Shown here one piece after another: positions 18,872 to 27,162 of a DNA stretch of 64,000 nucleotides. The stretch spans positions 770,086 to 834,085 of the forward strand of contig NZ_KB849764.1 in the NCBI RefSeq assembly GCF_000369005.1, given 5' to 3'. The position numbers and the translations under genes were made by a program. Numbering within the stretch: the stretch's first letter is position 1; every line of letters starts with the position of its first letter. The notes beneath the pieces are model-generated. The model did not search any database. It had not been told where the DNA came from and was given only the letters and a program-made list of their open reading frames with translations. Source of the DNA: Acinetobacter beijerinckii CIP 110307 (lineage in GTDB: Bacteria; Pseudomonadota; Gammaproteobacteria; Pseudomonadales; Moraxellaceae).

Positions 18872-19993
18872 TCACTTATCAGTTTCAAACAATGCAGCGA
18901 CAAATGATTTTGCTGAGAATGGACGTAAATCATCAATCTTTTCACCGACACCAATATAACGAATTGGCACATGGGTACGGCTTGCAATATTGAATAACAC
19001 ACCACCTTTGGCAGTGCCATCCAACTTCGTAATCGTAATCCCCGTTAAGCCAACAGCTTCGTCGAATAATTGCACTTGGTTAATTGCATTTTGACCTGTA
19101 CCCGCATCTACAATCAGCATAATTTCATGCGGAGCAGTTGCATCAATTTTTTGCATAACACGCTTAACTTTTTTGAGTTCTTCCATTAAGTTAGCTTTAT
19201 TTTGTAAACGACCTGCTGTATCTGCGATTAATACATCAATTCCTTTCGCTCTAGCACTTTCAAAAGCATCAAAAATCACAGATGCGCTATCAGCACCATG
19301 CCCTTGAGCAACCACAGGAATATCATTACGGTCTCCCCAAATTTGAAGTTGTTCGGTCGCTGCTGCACGGAAAGTATCGCCCGCTGCAAGCATGACTTTT
19401 TTACCTTCACCTTGTAAGCGTTTTGCTAATTTACCAATGGTAGTGGTTTTACCGACACCATTTACACCGACCATCAAAATCACATATGGCGATTTGTTTG
19501 GATCTATATGCAAAGGTTTTACACGTGGAGCAAGCAAGGCAACCAGCTCTTCTTGCAAAGCTTTATAAAGTGCATGTGAATAAATTAAATCGCCACGTGC
19601 AGTTCGTTCGGTCAAATTGGTGATGATTGTTTTTGTCGCGTCCACACCAATATCAGCAATAAGTAATTGCTCTTCAACCTCTTCTAGAAGCTCATCATCA
19701 ATTTCTTTACCGCCAATCAAAATATTGACCATACCATCAGTGAAGCTACGACGCGTTTTAGTCAAACCATCTTTCATTCGACCAAAAAAACCACCTGTTT
19801 TAGCTTCTTCAGTAACTTGTGTTTCAACTGGCTCACTAACTGGAGTCGTAATTGGCGTCTCAGTTGAGCTTTTTACCGCTGGTTCATCAATAATTGGAAC
19901 ATCGACTGCAGGTAAATTCGGTAATGTGACATCGTCATCACCGATGTCAGCATCTATCAAGAATTTGTTTTGCATATTCGATTGCTGTTGCAT
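18872..19993 (-). CDS. ftsY: Signal recognition particle receptor FtsY
   Basis: SRP receptor GTPase that docks ribosome-nascent-chain complexes at the inner membrane. The acidic N-terminal A-domain (about 1-75) is short. The NG domain follows, with G1 GVNGVGKTTT, the SRP insertion-box motif DTFRAAATEQL, G3 DTAGRL and G4 TKLDGTAKGG. Total length is 373; E. coli FtsY is longer only in the A-domain. AAGGAA precedes the ATG. Unlike E. coli, no ftsE or ftsX follows; the gene is bounded by its own terminator. Confidence 0.96.
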   Translation of the reverse strand: MQQQSNMQNKFLIDADIGDDDVTLPNLPAVDVPIIDEPAVKSSTETPITTPVSEPVETQVTEEAKTGGFFGRMKDGLTKTRRSFTDGMVNILIGGKEIDDELLEEVEEQLLIADIGVDATKTIITNLTERTARGDLIYSHALYKALQEELVALLAPRVKPLHIDPNKSPYVILMVGVNGVGKTTTIGKLAKRLQGEGKKVMLAAGDTFRAAATEQLQIWGDRNDIPVVAQGHGADSASVIFDAFESARAKGIDVLIADTAGRLQNKANLMEELKKVKRVMQKIDATAPHEIMLIVDAGTGQNAINQVQLFDEAVGLTGITITKLDGTAKGGVLFNIASRTHVPIRYIGVGEKIDDLRPFSAKSFVAALFETDK

Positions 19994-20110
19994 GTCGATT
20001 CCTTGAAAAAAGCAGCTTTATAAAAAGATCGCTAGTCTAGCACAATTCGATTTCTTTTTCCCGACCGAGGCAAACCATTCATTTATAAATAAAAATAAAC
20101 TGACTAAAAC

Positions 20111-20440
20111 TCACTCATCTTCTTGTGCCATTGCTGGATATTGCTTAATACCATTTGATTCAAATTGATAAGCATTGAGAAGTTTCAGATAATCCATGCG
20201 ATGCAACTGCGTCTGCTCCAGTATATCTTTTGCCATTTTTTGTGTTTTAGGATGACTTGCTTGAGCAGAAAACTGAACAATTTGTTTATATTGAACTTTG
20301 CTAATAGGACGTTGCAACGCGGAGTAAGCAAGTATAAAAATGGACAAAATAATAATGGCGACCAAAATATTATAAAATTGGTCTAATCTGAATCCTAATT
20401 TGGATTGCATTAGTTTCTGTTTAGAAAGTATTGAAAACAT
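20111..20440 (-). CDS. Uncharacterised single-pass membrane protein
   Basis: 109 residues. One hydrophobic segment, about 23-43 (YNILVAIIILSIFILAYSAL), is followed by a soluble tail with QYKQIVQFSAQ and a helix-rich region ending EDE. The topology suggests an N-terminal anchor with a periplasmic C-terminus. GAGG lies before the ATG. It lies 108 bases downstream of another one-helix gene on the same strand, separated by a 13-base-stem hairpin, so the two may be co-transcribed. I do not recognise the family. Confidence 0.65.
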   Translation of the reverse strand: MFSILSKQKLMQSKLGFRLDQFYNILVAIIILSIFILAYSALQRPISKVQYKQIVQFSAQASHPKTQKMAKDILEQTQLHRMDYLKLLNAYQFESNGIKQYPAMAQEDE

Positions 20441-20495
20441 GAGCTACCTCGAATTAGAAGTAGTGTATGTTTCTGATTCGCCAAGAACAAGTCCA

Positions 20496-20533
20496 ACGTC
20501 CAATAAGTCACAATTACACAACTTATTGAACGT
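20496..20533. repeat. Inverted repeat between two small membrane-protein genes
   Basis: 13-base arms (20496-20508 and 20521-20533, one mismatch that can pair as G-U) around a 12-base loop. No T-run follows on the minus strand, so it is more like an intercistronic mRNA hairpin than a terminator. Confidence 0.6.
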
Positions 20534-20548
20534 GAAGCTTATCTCTGA

Positions 20549-20908
20549 TTAACTCATTATTGTGCGAACAAAAGCAAAATACAAAATGAACGCAATGATA
20601 ACGAGAGTTAAAAAAATAGCGAACATCCCGACGCCACTTTCCGCATCAGCAGGATGTAAATCATCCTCATCCGCAATTCGCTGCAATTCACCATTATAAA
20701 TTTCATAAAAGCGATCTTTTTGATCCGCTGGAAGATGACTTGCGAAATCGTATACCCTTTTACGTTGGGCTAGACAATAATCACCTAGGTGAATTTCTTG
20801 ATGAAATATTGCTTCATCAAGTAACTTACGATGATGGTGAGCTAAAGCAATGATTTGATTTTCTGATGGTGGAACATCAAAGTTTACTCCATCGATTACA
20901 TTTGACAT
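20549..20908 (-). CDS. Uncharacterised protein with C-terminal membrane anchor
   Basis: 119 residues. The soluble N-terminal part is rich in His and charged residues (ALAHHHRKLLDEAIFHQEIHLGDY and an ELQRIADEDDLHPAD segment). It is followed by one C-terminal hydrophobic helix (GMFAIFLTLVIIAFILYFAF, about 93-113), so it is probably tail-anchored. The start at 20908 is set by an excellent AAGGAGA site eight bases upstream; an earlier in-frame start would add nine residues without such a site. Family not recognised. Confidence 0.7.
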   Translation of the reverse strand: MSNVIDGVNFDVPPSENQIIALAHHHRKLLDEAIFHQEIHLGDYCLAQRKRVYDFASHLPADQKDRFYEIYNGELQRIADEDDLHPADAESGVGMFAIFLTLVIIAFILYFAFVRTIMS

Positions 20909-21012
20909 GTTATTCTCCTTTTCTATTATTCTCATTTTGATTCTACTTAAAAATATTTGCTGTAAATGTTTAATCGTGTAAGATTTTAATTACACAACGC
21001 TACGTAATATAT

Positions 21013-21040
21013 TTGACAATTCAAGCATTATTGTCATAAT
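21013..21040 (+). promoter_or_regulatory. Promoter with embedded inverted repeat ahead of the Sel1-like gene
   Basis: TTGACA at 21013-21018 and CATAAT at 21035-21040, 16 bases apart. The arms TGACAAT (21014-21020) and ATTGTCA (21030-21036) form a perfect inverted repeat across both boxes, so a repressor could occlude the promoter. It would serve the gene starting at 21135. Confidence 0.5.
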
Positions 21041-21134
21041 AAGTTCATAATTCGAAGTTAAAGTAGCTTAAATTCAAAGAAAAGTATCTTTGAATAGAAT
21101 TTGAAGTAATCATAATTAAAATAAGGAGTTATAT

Positions 21135-21368
21135 ATGATTCAGCATTTTACACAGCATGAACTAGAGCATGTATATGCAAACGCAGTAAATACAATTCAA
21201 TCTCAAAAAAACTTCCAAGATGCAGTGAAAGAATTGGAAGAAGTTGCACAAGCAGGTCACGGTAAAGCAGCATTATTTTTAGCAGAATTGTATTATCAAG
21301 GTTTTCGAGTTGAACGCGATTCACTCAAAGCACAATATTGGCAAAAGATGGCAACAATGCAAGCATAA
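21135..21368 (+). CDS. Small Sel1/TPR-like repeat protein
   Basis: 77 residues, all helical in appearance. The second half, AGHGKAALFLAELYYQGFRVERDSLKAQYWQKMA, is a single Sel1-type repeat (A..G...A...LA..Y..G..V..D...A..W...A). There is no signal peptide. Isolated Sel1 units normally mediate protein contacts; the partner is unknown. An AAGGAG site precedes the ATG. Expressed from its own promoter and closed by a terminator. Confidence 0.75.
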   Translation: MIQHFTQHELEHVYANAVNTIQSQKNFQDAVKELEEVAQAGHGKAALFLAELYYQGFRVERDSLKAQYWQKMATMQA

Positions 21369-21370
21369 TG

Positions 21371-21396
21371 AAACGTCACTTAGGTGGCGTTTTTTT
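21371..21396 (+). terminator. Terminator of the Sel1-like gene
   Basis: AAACGTCAC and GGTGGCGTTT form the stem around TTA, followed by seven T. It starts two bases after the stop codon. Confidence 0.85.
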
Positions 21397-21757
21397 ATAC
21401 CTACTTAAAATGAATTAACATGGTTCACTTACGCTGCATCACAGCTTTAGTCGCTTTGGCTTGCTCAGGTGGTTTTTATAGCTATCAATTATTTCCTAGA
21501 TTAAAAAGAAGATTAATCCTCCTTTACCACACCCTATGTATATTATTTAAATTTATAACCTTTACTTAACTTAGAGGCTTTTTTCATATCTTGATCAATT
21601 AAACATGTAATTTCTTATATGAATGTTTTTTTAGTAAAATTGCCAATTTAATCACACATACAATATTTGCTTACGATTTAGATCAATTGTTTAAACATTA
21701 ATGACATCTAAAGTTCTTATAATAAATCATAATTTTTAATAATATCAGTTAACTCAC
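21397..21757. other. Intergenic region with a doubtful 49-codon frame
   Basis: About 361 bases. An open frame at 21420-21569 begins with a hydrophobic, Cys-containing segment (ITALVALACSGG) that faintly resembles a lipoprotein signal, but it has no ribosome site and an unremarkable tail. It is either chance or a decayed small gene. The rest is AT-rich and presumably contains the promoter of the DUF2750 gene; I see no clear boxes. Confidence 0.4.
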
Positions 21758-22138
21758 ATGTATCGGTTTAACGATTTTCAGCCAGTATCAAAAGAATTGA
21801 TGATTAAAATCTCAATTTTAAAAACGATGATGTATTGCGGCGTACTTTGGGGTCTTTATGATCAAGGTTGGGCTATTAAGTCTGATGTTGATGGGCCAGT
21901 ATTCCCTTTTTGGTTAAATGGTGTTCAAGCACATCGCTATGCAAAATCAAATTGGAAAAACTACAAACCTCGTAAAATCACACCTAAAGACTTTCACGAG
22001 TCGTTGCTACCGACTTTAACTCGATTACAAGTTCAACCTGCTTTGTTCAATTCTTCACATCGCAAATTTAAACTTTCTACTCAGCAAATGCAGCATTTCT
22101 TTTTTATGCAGCATCAGCAGTTAGCAATCCCTGCTTAA
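21758..22138 (+). CDS. DUF2750-like protein
   Basis: 126 residues, soluble. The pattern GVLWGLYDQGWA, then VFPFWLNGVQAHRYAKSNWKNYKPRKITPKDFHESLLPTL, matches the DUF2750 family (a Trp-Leu/Gly core, FP-x-W, a Y-A stretch, W..Y.P..I....F). Its function is unknown in any organism I can recall. The ATG lacks a good ribosome site, so the start is uncertain. Monocistronic by context. Confidence 0.72.
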   Translation: MYRFNDFQPVSKELMIKISILKTMMYCGVLWGLYDQGWAIKSDVDGPVFPFWLNGVQAHRYAKSNWKNYKPRKITPKDFHESLLPTLTRLQVQPALFNSSHRKFKLSTQQMQHFFFMQHQQLAIPA

Positions 22139-22275
22139 ATAGATATTTATAACAATGATGACTTTTTAGACAATCATTAAAGAAAGTTATCATTGTTCGT
22201 AAATTAGGGCTTTGCATTTAAAATAAATACAGTTAAGTTAAATGAAAATGACAATACAACACAGGTGGATAAACA

Positions 22276-22707
22276 ATGACAATCGTTGCTCAAGTCATCA
22301 AGAATAAAGCTGTTCAATCAATTTTTACGATTTCTCCAAATGCTACTGTACTTGAAGCAATTAAAATTATGGCTGAAAAAGGTGTAGGTGCTTTGGTTGT
22401 TGCTGAAGACGAAAAAGTTGTAGGAATTTTCTCTGAACGTGACTACACACGTAAAATTGCACTGATGGAACGTTCATCAAATAACACACCTGTTTCAGAT
22501 ATTATGACTTCAAAAGTTATTTCTGTGAGTCTAAATAATACTGTCGAAGAATGTTTAAACTTAATGACAGATCGTCATTTACGTCATTTACCTGTATTAG
22601 AAAATGAAAAATTAGTCGGATTTATTTCAATTGGTGATTTAGTTAAAGCAGCTATGGATGATCAACGTGTTCTGATTGAGCAGCTTCAACAATATATTTC
22701 TGGTTAA
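22276..22707 (+). CDS. CBS-domain-pair protein
   Basis: 143 residues made almost entirely of two CBS domains (about 8-65 and 75-135). The motifs VLEAIKIMAEKGVGALVVAEDEKVVGIFSERDY and ECLNLMTDRHLRHLPVLENEKLVGFISIGDLV are typical. Such stand-alone pairs bind adenine nucleotides (AMP, ATP, NADH or S-adenosylmethionine) and act as cytosolic energy or redox sensors. The partner protein is unknown. AGGTGG precedes the ATG and a bidirectional terminator follows. Confidence 0.9.
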   Translation: MTIVAQVIKNKAVQSIFTISPNATVLEAIKIMAEKGVGALVVAEDEKVVGIFSERDYTRKIALMERSSNNTPVSDIMTSKVISVSLNNTVEECLNLMTDRHLRHLPVLENEKLVGFISIGDLVKAAMDDQRVLIEQLQQYISG

Positions 22708-22720
22708 ATCATTATCTCGA

Positions 22721-22749
22721 AAAAAAAGGGCAATTGATTGCCCTTTTTA
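22721..22749. terminator. Bidirectional terminator between the CBS gene and argD
   Basis: Stem AAAAAGGGCAAT/ATTGCCCTTTTT with a short loop and A/T runs on both sides. It serves both convergent genes. Confidence 0.9.
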
Positions 22750-22765
22750 TTTCTCAAAGTTTAGA

Positions 22766-23980
22766 TCATGCTTTCAAAAAATCCTGAATTGCAGCAACAA
22801 GACGCTTTAATAATTCATCAGCTTGTTCATGTGTCATATTTAATGGTGGAAGTAAACGAACAACCGACCCAGCCGTCACATTGATAATTAACTGATATTC
22901 ATCACGTGCAATCGCAACCAGTTCAGCACAGTCTTTAGGGAGTTGAATACCAATCATCATACCGAAACCGCGTACTTGTACATTATATTCAGCTAATTGC
23001 GCTCTCAACTGATCAACAATATATTTACCAACAGTTGCAGCGTTTTCTACTGCTTTTTCTTGCTGTAATGTATCAATCACAGTATATACAACACGTGAAC
23101 CAAGCACCGTTCCGCCATAAGTTGAGCCATGACTACCTGCACCTAAAATTCCTACAGCTTTGCCTTGTGTCATGACTGCACCCACAGGAAAACCATTACC
23201 CAAACCCTTCGCAGTCGTCATAACATCAGGAATGATATTGGTATGTTGATAAGCAAAATATTTACCAGTACGCCCATTACCTGTTTGAATTTCATCAAGC
23301 ATCATTAACCAATTATGTTGGTTACATAGCGCGCGAACTTCTTCTAAATAGCTAAAACCTTGTGGTGCAGTATTCACCCCACCTTCCCCTTGGATCGGTT
23401 CAATCAGGATTGCAACTATATCAGGATGATTAATCGCTGCTTCTTGAATTGCTTCAATGTCACCAAATGGAACACGTACAAATCCATCCACCAATGGTGC
23501 AAAACCTTCTTGAACTTTCTTATTTCCTGTCGCTGATAAGGTTGCTAGAGTACGACCATGAAACGACTGTTCCGCCACGATAATTTTTGGATTATTGATC
23601 CCTTGTTGCGAACCAAATTTACGTGCAATTTTAATTGCTCCTTCATTTGATTCAGCCCCACTATTTGAAAAGAAGATTTCTTCCATTCCAGACACTTCTG
23701 CAAGTTTTTGCGCCGCTGCAGTTTGCCAAGGAATTTCAAATAAATTACTGGTATGGACTAATGTTGCAGCTTGTTCAGCAATTGCTTCAGCAATCACAGG
23801 ATGGGCATGACCTAAACCACATACAGCAATTCCTGTTAAAGCATCTAAATATTCAGTGCCATCTGCTGTATATAAGTATGCCCCTCGTCCTCGTACAAAA
23901 CTGATCGCTTGGCGACCATAGGTAGCCATAAGGTGTGATGGTTGATCAGGTTGCACTGGAGCAAGAGTAATATTAGTCAT
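22766..23980 (-). CDS. argD: Acetylornithine/succinylornithine aminotransferase
   Basis: Class III PLP transaminase of arginine biosynthesis (N-acetylornithine with 2-oxoglutarate); ArgD enzymes often also serve lysine synthesis as DapC. Family marks are LDALTGIAVCGLGHAHP near the N-terminus, SNSGAESNEGAIKIAR, the cofactor Asp in MLDEIQTGNGRTG and the Schiff-base Lys in TTAKGLGNGFPVGA. Length 404 matches ArgD (406 in E. coli). argF lies elsewhere in the window (33.7 kb), so the arginine genes are dispersed. A catabolic ornithine transaminase role cannot be excluded by sequence alone. Confidence 0.9.
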   Translation of the reverse strand: MTNITLAPVQPDQPSHLMATYGRQAISFVRGRGAYLYTADGTEYLDALTGIAVCGLGHAHPVIAEAIAEQAATLVHTSNLFEIPWQTAAAQKLAEVSGMEEIFFSNSGAESNEGAIKIARKFGSQQGINNPKIIVAEQSFHGRTLATLSATGNKKVQEGFAPLVDGFVRVPFGDIEAIQEAAINHPDIVAILIEPIQGEGGVNTAPQGFSYLEEVRALCNQHNWLMMLDEIQTGNGRTGKYFAYQHTNIIPDVMTTAKGLGNGFPVGAVMTQGKAVGILGAGSHGSTYGGTVLGSRVVYTVIDTLQQEKAVENAATVGKYIVDQLRAQLAEYNVQVRGFGMMIGIQLPKDCAELVAIARDEYQLIINVTAGSVVRLLPPLNMTHEQADELLKRLVAAIQDFLKA

Positions 23981-24110
23981 ATCAAACTCAATCTATCATT
24001 AGTTGTGGTGAAAAAAGTTATATAAGCAAAAACTTGAACAGATTGAAAGCTCAAACTCACATTTATATAAGAAAAAACTTTAGCAATAGCTCAACAACGA
24101 CTTTTCAGTA

Positions 24111-24116
24111 TATAAT
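24111..24116 (+). promoter_or_regulatory. Candidate -10 box of grxD
   Basis: Perfect TATAAT, 28 bases before the grxD start. The -35 region is poor. Confidence 0.4.
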
Positions 24117-24143
24117 TTGCCGAGATTAGTTGAGGATCTATCT

Positions 24144-24485
24144 ATGACGGAACAAGCGCGTGATACAGTAGCGTTAATTCGTGATCAAATTGCGAAACAC
24201 CCTGTTTTACTTTACATGAAAGGCACTCCACAATTTCCGCAATGTGGTTTTTCTGCTCGTGCAGTAGAAGCACTTAGCCAAATTGGTCGTCCATTTGCCT
24301 ATGTAAATATCTTAGAAAATCAAGATATTCGTGCAACTTTACCTCAAATTGCAAACTGGCCTACGTTTCCACAGTTATGGATCAATGGCGAGCTTATTGG
24401 TGGTAGCGATATCATGCTTGAAATGTTCCAAAATGGCGAATTGAAACCATTAGTTGAACAATATAGCGCTGCTCCAGAAGCATAA
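24144..24485 (+). CDS. grxD: Monothiol glutaredoxin Grx4/GrxD
   Basis: 113-residue CGFS-type glutaredoxin that binds and transfers [2Fe-2S] clusters with glutathione. The active site CGFS is at residues 34-37, preceded by LYMKGTPQFPQ, and followed by WPTFPQLWINGELIGGSDI (TVP-type cis-Pro and GSH-binding GG motifs). Length matches E. coli GrxD (115). The start at the ATG behind TGAGGA is favoured over a TTG at 24117. A symmetrical terminator follows. Confidence 0.95.
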   Translation: MTEQARDTVALIRDQIAKHPVLLYMKGTPQFPQCGFSARAVEALSQIGRPFAYVNILENQDIRATLPQIANWPTFPQLWINGELIGGSDIMLEMFQNGELKPLVEQYSAAPEA

Positions 24486-24492
24486 GTTTTAA

Positions 24493-24524
24493 AATAAAAG
24501 CCAATCAAATGATTGGCTTTTATT
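24493..24524. terminator. Bidirectional terminator after grxD
   Basis: Perfect 14-base stem (24493-24506 with 24511-24524), AAAT loop, A and T runs on both strands. It lies between grxD and a convergent gene. Confidence 0.93.
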
Positions 24525-24534
24525 GAATCTAAGT

Positions 24535-24858
24535 TTAATCTTTACTAAATCCTATATAACGAAACAAACCCTCAACACCTAAATCAGTCTTATAAATCTG
24601 CATTGATGGATAACTCGCCTGAGTTACGGTCGCAAAAATATTCATATTCGGATCTTCATGAATTTCTTCAACGGATTGCGTTAAAACCTCATCGAAGCGA
24701 TCTGCAATAAATTCAAAACCCAAATCCATCGCGATAAATATAGTATGTTCGCAAGGCTGAATATATTGTTCTTGATCCCAATCTAAAACAGCGCTGTTAC
24801 AGTATGGACATGGAACATTTTGAGTTGAATCGGTGATCTCAATGAGTTGATATGACAT
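24535..24858 (-). CDS. Uncharacterised small protein with CPYC motif
   Basis: 107 acidic residues. An N-terminal VPCPYCNSAVLDWD looks like half of a zinc knuckle or a redox motif; a further Cys-Glu-His (PCEHTIF) follows at about 36-38 and could complete a metal site (C-x2-C-x15-C-x-H). The remainder, LGFEFIADRFDEVL and QIYKTDLGVEGLFRYIGF, is not recognisable to me. No signal peptide. No clear ribosome site. Function unknown. Confidence 0.65.
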   Translation of the reverse strand: MSYQLIEITDSTQNVPCPYCNSAVLDWDQEQYIQPCEHTIFIAMDLGFEFIADRFDEVLTQSVEEIHEDPNMNIFATVTQASYPSMQIYKTDLGVEGLFRYIGFSKD

Positions 24859-24937
24859 AGTAATGATGCATAAAAAATTTGAATCATTTTAAAAGAATAT
24901 GACACGCTAATCTATCTTAAATAGGAGCTTTTAGCAG

Positions 24938-25369
24938 ATGGCAACACTTGAAATCGCTATTGAATTTGCTGCTAAGCAACATGCTGGTCAAGTTGACAAA
25001 GCCAATGCACCTTATATTTTACATCCGCTCAGGGTGATGTTGAATGTCCCTACCATTGACCATAAGATTATTGCTGTTTTACATGACATATTAGAAGACA
25101 CCGAAACCACTAGCAGTGATTTGCGTAGTTTAGGCTTTCAATCCCATATCATTGAGGCAATCGAGTCTCTAACAAAACATGATGGTGAAACAAGAATCGA
25201 AGCAGCAAAACGAACGGTACAAAATTCTCTAGCACGTGTTGTTAAATTGGCAGATATCAATGACAATATGGACATATCTCGAATTCCATCACCAACCGTT
25301 AAAGATTTCGAACGTTTGAAAGAATATCAACGAGTTCAAGAGATTCTACTAATGAAAAATACCTATTAA
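24938..25369 (+). CDS. HD-domain (p)ppGpp hydrolase-like protein (small alarmone hydrolase type)
   Basis: 143 residues forming a single HD domain of the SpoT/MESH1 type. Metal and catalytic residues are all present: His29 (YILHP), His49-Asp50 (VLHDILEDT, with Glu53-Asp54) and Asp106 (VKLADINDN). Stand-alone domains like this can hydrolyse (p)ppGpp or related nucleotides; no synthetase domain is attached. Cytosolic. AGGAG lies ten bases before the ATG. The physiological substrate is inferred from the family only. Confidence 0.85.
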   Translation: MATLEIAIEFAAKQHAGQVDKANAPYILHPLRVMLNVPTIDHKIIAVLHDILEDTETTSSDLRSLGFQSHIIEAIESLTKHDGETRIEAAKRTVQNSLARVVKLADINDNMDISRIPSPTVKDFERLKEYQRVQEILLMKNTY

Positions 25370-25420
25370 ACTTACTTAAAATGATTTTACTGGGTTATAC
25401 AAGCTGGAGTTTATAGCGTA

Positions 25421-26344
25421 ATGCTAACGGATTTAGATGATTTTTATTGCTTTGCACTTGTTGTAGAGCATGGTGGGTTTAGTGCTGCTGAACGTGCCAC
25501 TGACATTCCAAAATCAAAACTGAGCCGTCGTGTTTATAACCTCGAAGAGCAATTAGGCGTCCGTCTTATTCAACGTAGTTCACGTCACTTTGCTGTCACA
25601 GATATTGGTATGGATGTTTATCGTCATGCTCAAGTGATGATGAATGCAGCTCAAGCCGCACATGATGTCGTCAATCATTTAAGTAGCGAGCCTCGTGGTG
25701 TAATAAAAGTCAGCGTTCCAGTGGATATTGCACAAAATCAAATGGCAAAAATTCTACCTGCTTTTTTGAAAAAATATCCTGAAGTGCGTGTTCAAATGAT
25801 GGTGACGAACCGTCGAGTCGATGTAATTAATGAAGGAATTGATCTTGCTTTACGAGTGCGCTCAAAACTTGATGAAGATCCAAACCTAATACTTAGACAA
25901 TTTGAAGCGATTGAACAAAGACTATTTGCGAGCCAAGCATATCTAAATGAATTTGGTCATCTAAAAGATCCCGAACAACTTAACGACCACCGTATTATTA
26001 GTATGGCTGAAGATCACCTTGATCAAAACTTTTTACTTAGTGGTCCCGATCAACAGCAGAAGAAAATTAAAGTTAATCCAGTGATCATGGGATCTAATCT
26101 ACTCATGTTAGCTGAATTAGCAACTCAAAACTGTGGTATCGCTTTACTACCAGACAGTATTGCACAAGACTTTGTAAAATCAGGTCAATTAGTCAAAGTC
26201 TTACCAGAGTGGACTGCTCCACATGGTATTTTCCATGCTGTTTATCCATCACGAAGAGGTTTATTACCCGCGGTTCGTGTATTTATTGACTATTTAGTAG
26301 AAAAGTTAACGCTATGCTCCACAATAAAAAAGCCTGATTTCTAA
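25421..26344 (+). CDS. LysR family transcriptional regulator
   Basis: 307 residues. The N-terminal winged helix-turn-helix (about 1-60: DLDDFYCFALVVEHGGFSAAERATDIPKSKLSRRV) is the LysR DNA-binding domain. The rest is a periplasmic-binding-protein-like effector domain, opening EPRGVIKVSVPVDIAQNQ. It resembles the DsvB/AaeR-like branch that often controls a divergent oxidoreductase or efflux gene, but here the upstream neighbour is the HD protein on the same strand, so the target is unknown. A terminator follows, shared with map. Confidence 0.92.
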   Translation: MLTDLDDFYCFALVVEHGGFSAAERATDIPKSKLSRRVYNLEEQLGVRLIQRSSRHFAVTDIGMDVYRHAQVMMNAAQAAHDVVNHLSSEPRGVIKVSVPVDIAQNQMAKILPAFLKKYPEVRVQMMVTNRRVDVINEGIDLALRVRSKLDEDPNLILRQFEAIEQRLFASQAYLNEFGHLKDPEQLNDHRIISMAEDHLDQNFLLSGPDQQQKKIKVNPVIMGSNLLMLAELATQNCGIALLPDSIAQDFVKSGQLVKVLPEWTAPHGIFHAVYPSRRGLLPAVRVFIDYLVEKLTLCSTIKKPDF

Positions 26345-26357
26345 TCAAGCTTTTTTA
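26326..26357. terminator. Bidirectional terminator between the LysR gene and map
   Basis: AAAAAAGCCTGAT pairs with ATCAAGCTTTTTT (one mismatch) around a short loop. The left arm lies within the end of the LysR gene. Confidence 0.8.
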
Positions 26358-26367
26358 TTCAATCAAA

Positions 26368-27162
26368 TTAAATTGGAGAGTAAGTACCCGTACCATTTGG
26401 CCAAGGGGTTAATAACTCAAATCCATCGTCAGTTACAGCAACCATATGCTCCCACTGTGCAGATAGAGATTTGTCTTTAGTAACAACTGTCCAACCATCA
26501 CTTAATTCTTTAACATGCGGTTTCCCGGCATTCACCATTGGTTCGATTGTGAAAACCATACCTTTCTTTAAAGTCATGCCCTGACCTTTTTGCCCATAAT
26601 GCAGAATATTAGGTTGTTCATGATAAATTCGACCAATACCATGACCACAATACTCTCGAACGATACTAAAACCTTCAGCTTGAGCAACAGATTGAATTGC
26701 ATAACCAATATCACCTAAAGTGGCTCCTGGTTTTACAGTACGAATACCTGCAAGCATTGCTTCATACGTTGTAATAACCAATTTTTTCGCTTCGGACGTT
26801 GGCTCTCCTACAAAATACATACGGCTGGTATCACCAAAATATCCATCTTTAATAACAGCAACATCAATATTTAGAATATCACCTTCTTGAAGAATCTTTT
26901 TTGGTGATGGAATAGCGTGACAAACCTCTTCATTAACTGATATACATGTCGTTTTCGTGAAACCGTGATAACCCACATTTGCAGGAATAACTTGTAATGT
27001 ATTAACAATATAATCATTACAAATGTCATCTAAGTATTCAGTTGAAATACCCGGCTTAATATAGGCTCCTATCATTTCTAAAACTTGTGCCGCCAAACGA
27101 CCTGAGATACGTAATTTCTCAATATCTTCTTCAGATTTAATGGTCACAGTAGAAGCTCTCAT
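26368..27162 (-). CDS. map: Type I methionine aminopeptidase
   Basis: Removes the N-terminal Met from new proteins with a dinuclear metal centre. 264 residues, as in E. coli. Metal ligands lie in recognisable motifs: DILNIDVAVIKDGYFGDTSRMY (two Asp), YCGHGIGRIYHEQP (His), GMVFTIEPMV (Glu) and AQWEHMVAVTDDG (Glu). The ATG at 27162 has an AAGGAAA site, so I reject a TTG start at 27183. Often encoded next to rpsB; here it stands alone. A 7-base inverted repeat lies about 45 bases upstream. Confidence 0.95.
   Translation of the reverse strand: MRASTVTIKSEEDIEKLRISGRLAAQVLEMIGAYIKPGISTEYLDDICNDYIVNTLQVIPANVGYHGFTKTTCISVNEEVCHAIPSPKKILQEGDILNIDVAVIKDGYFGDTSRMYFVGEPTSEAKKLVITTYEAMLAGIRTVKPGATLGDIGYAIQSVAQAEGFSIVREYCGHGIGRIYHEQPNILHYGQKGQGMTLKKGMVFTIEPMVNAGKPHVKELSDGWTVVTKDKSLSAQWEHMVAVTDDGFELLTPWPNGTGTYSPI

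Noticed and set aside
21420..21569. 49-codon frame with a hydrophobic N-terminus and a Cys, like a lipoprotein.
   Set aside because: The lipobox does not fit well, there is no ribosome site, and the C-terminal part has no sensible composition; kept only as a remark on the intergenic region.
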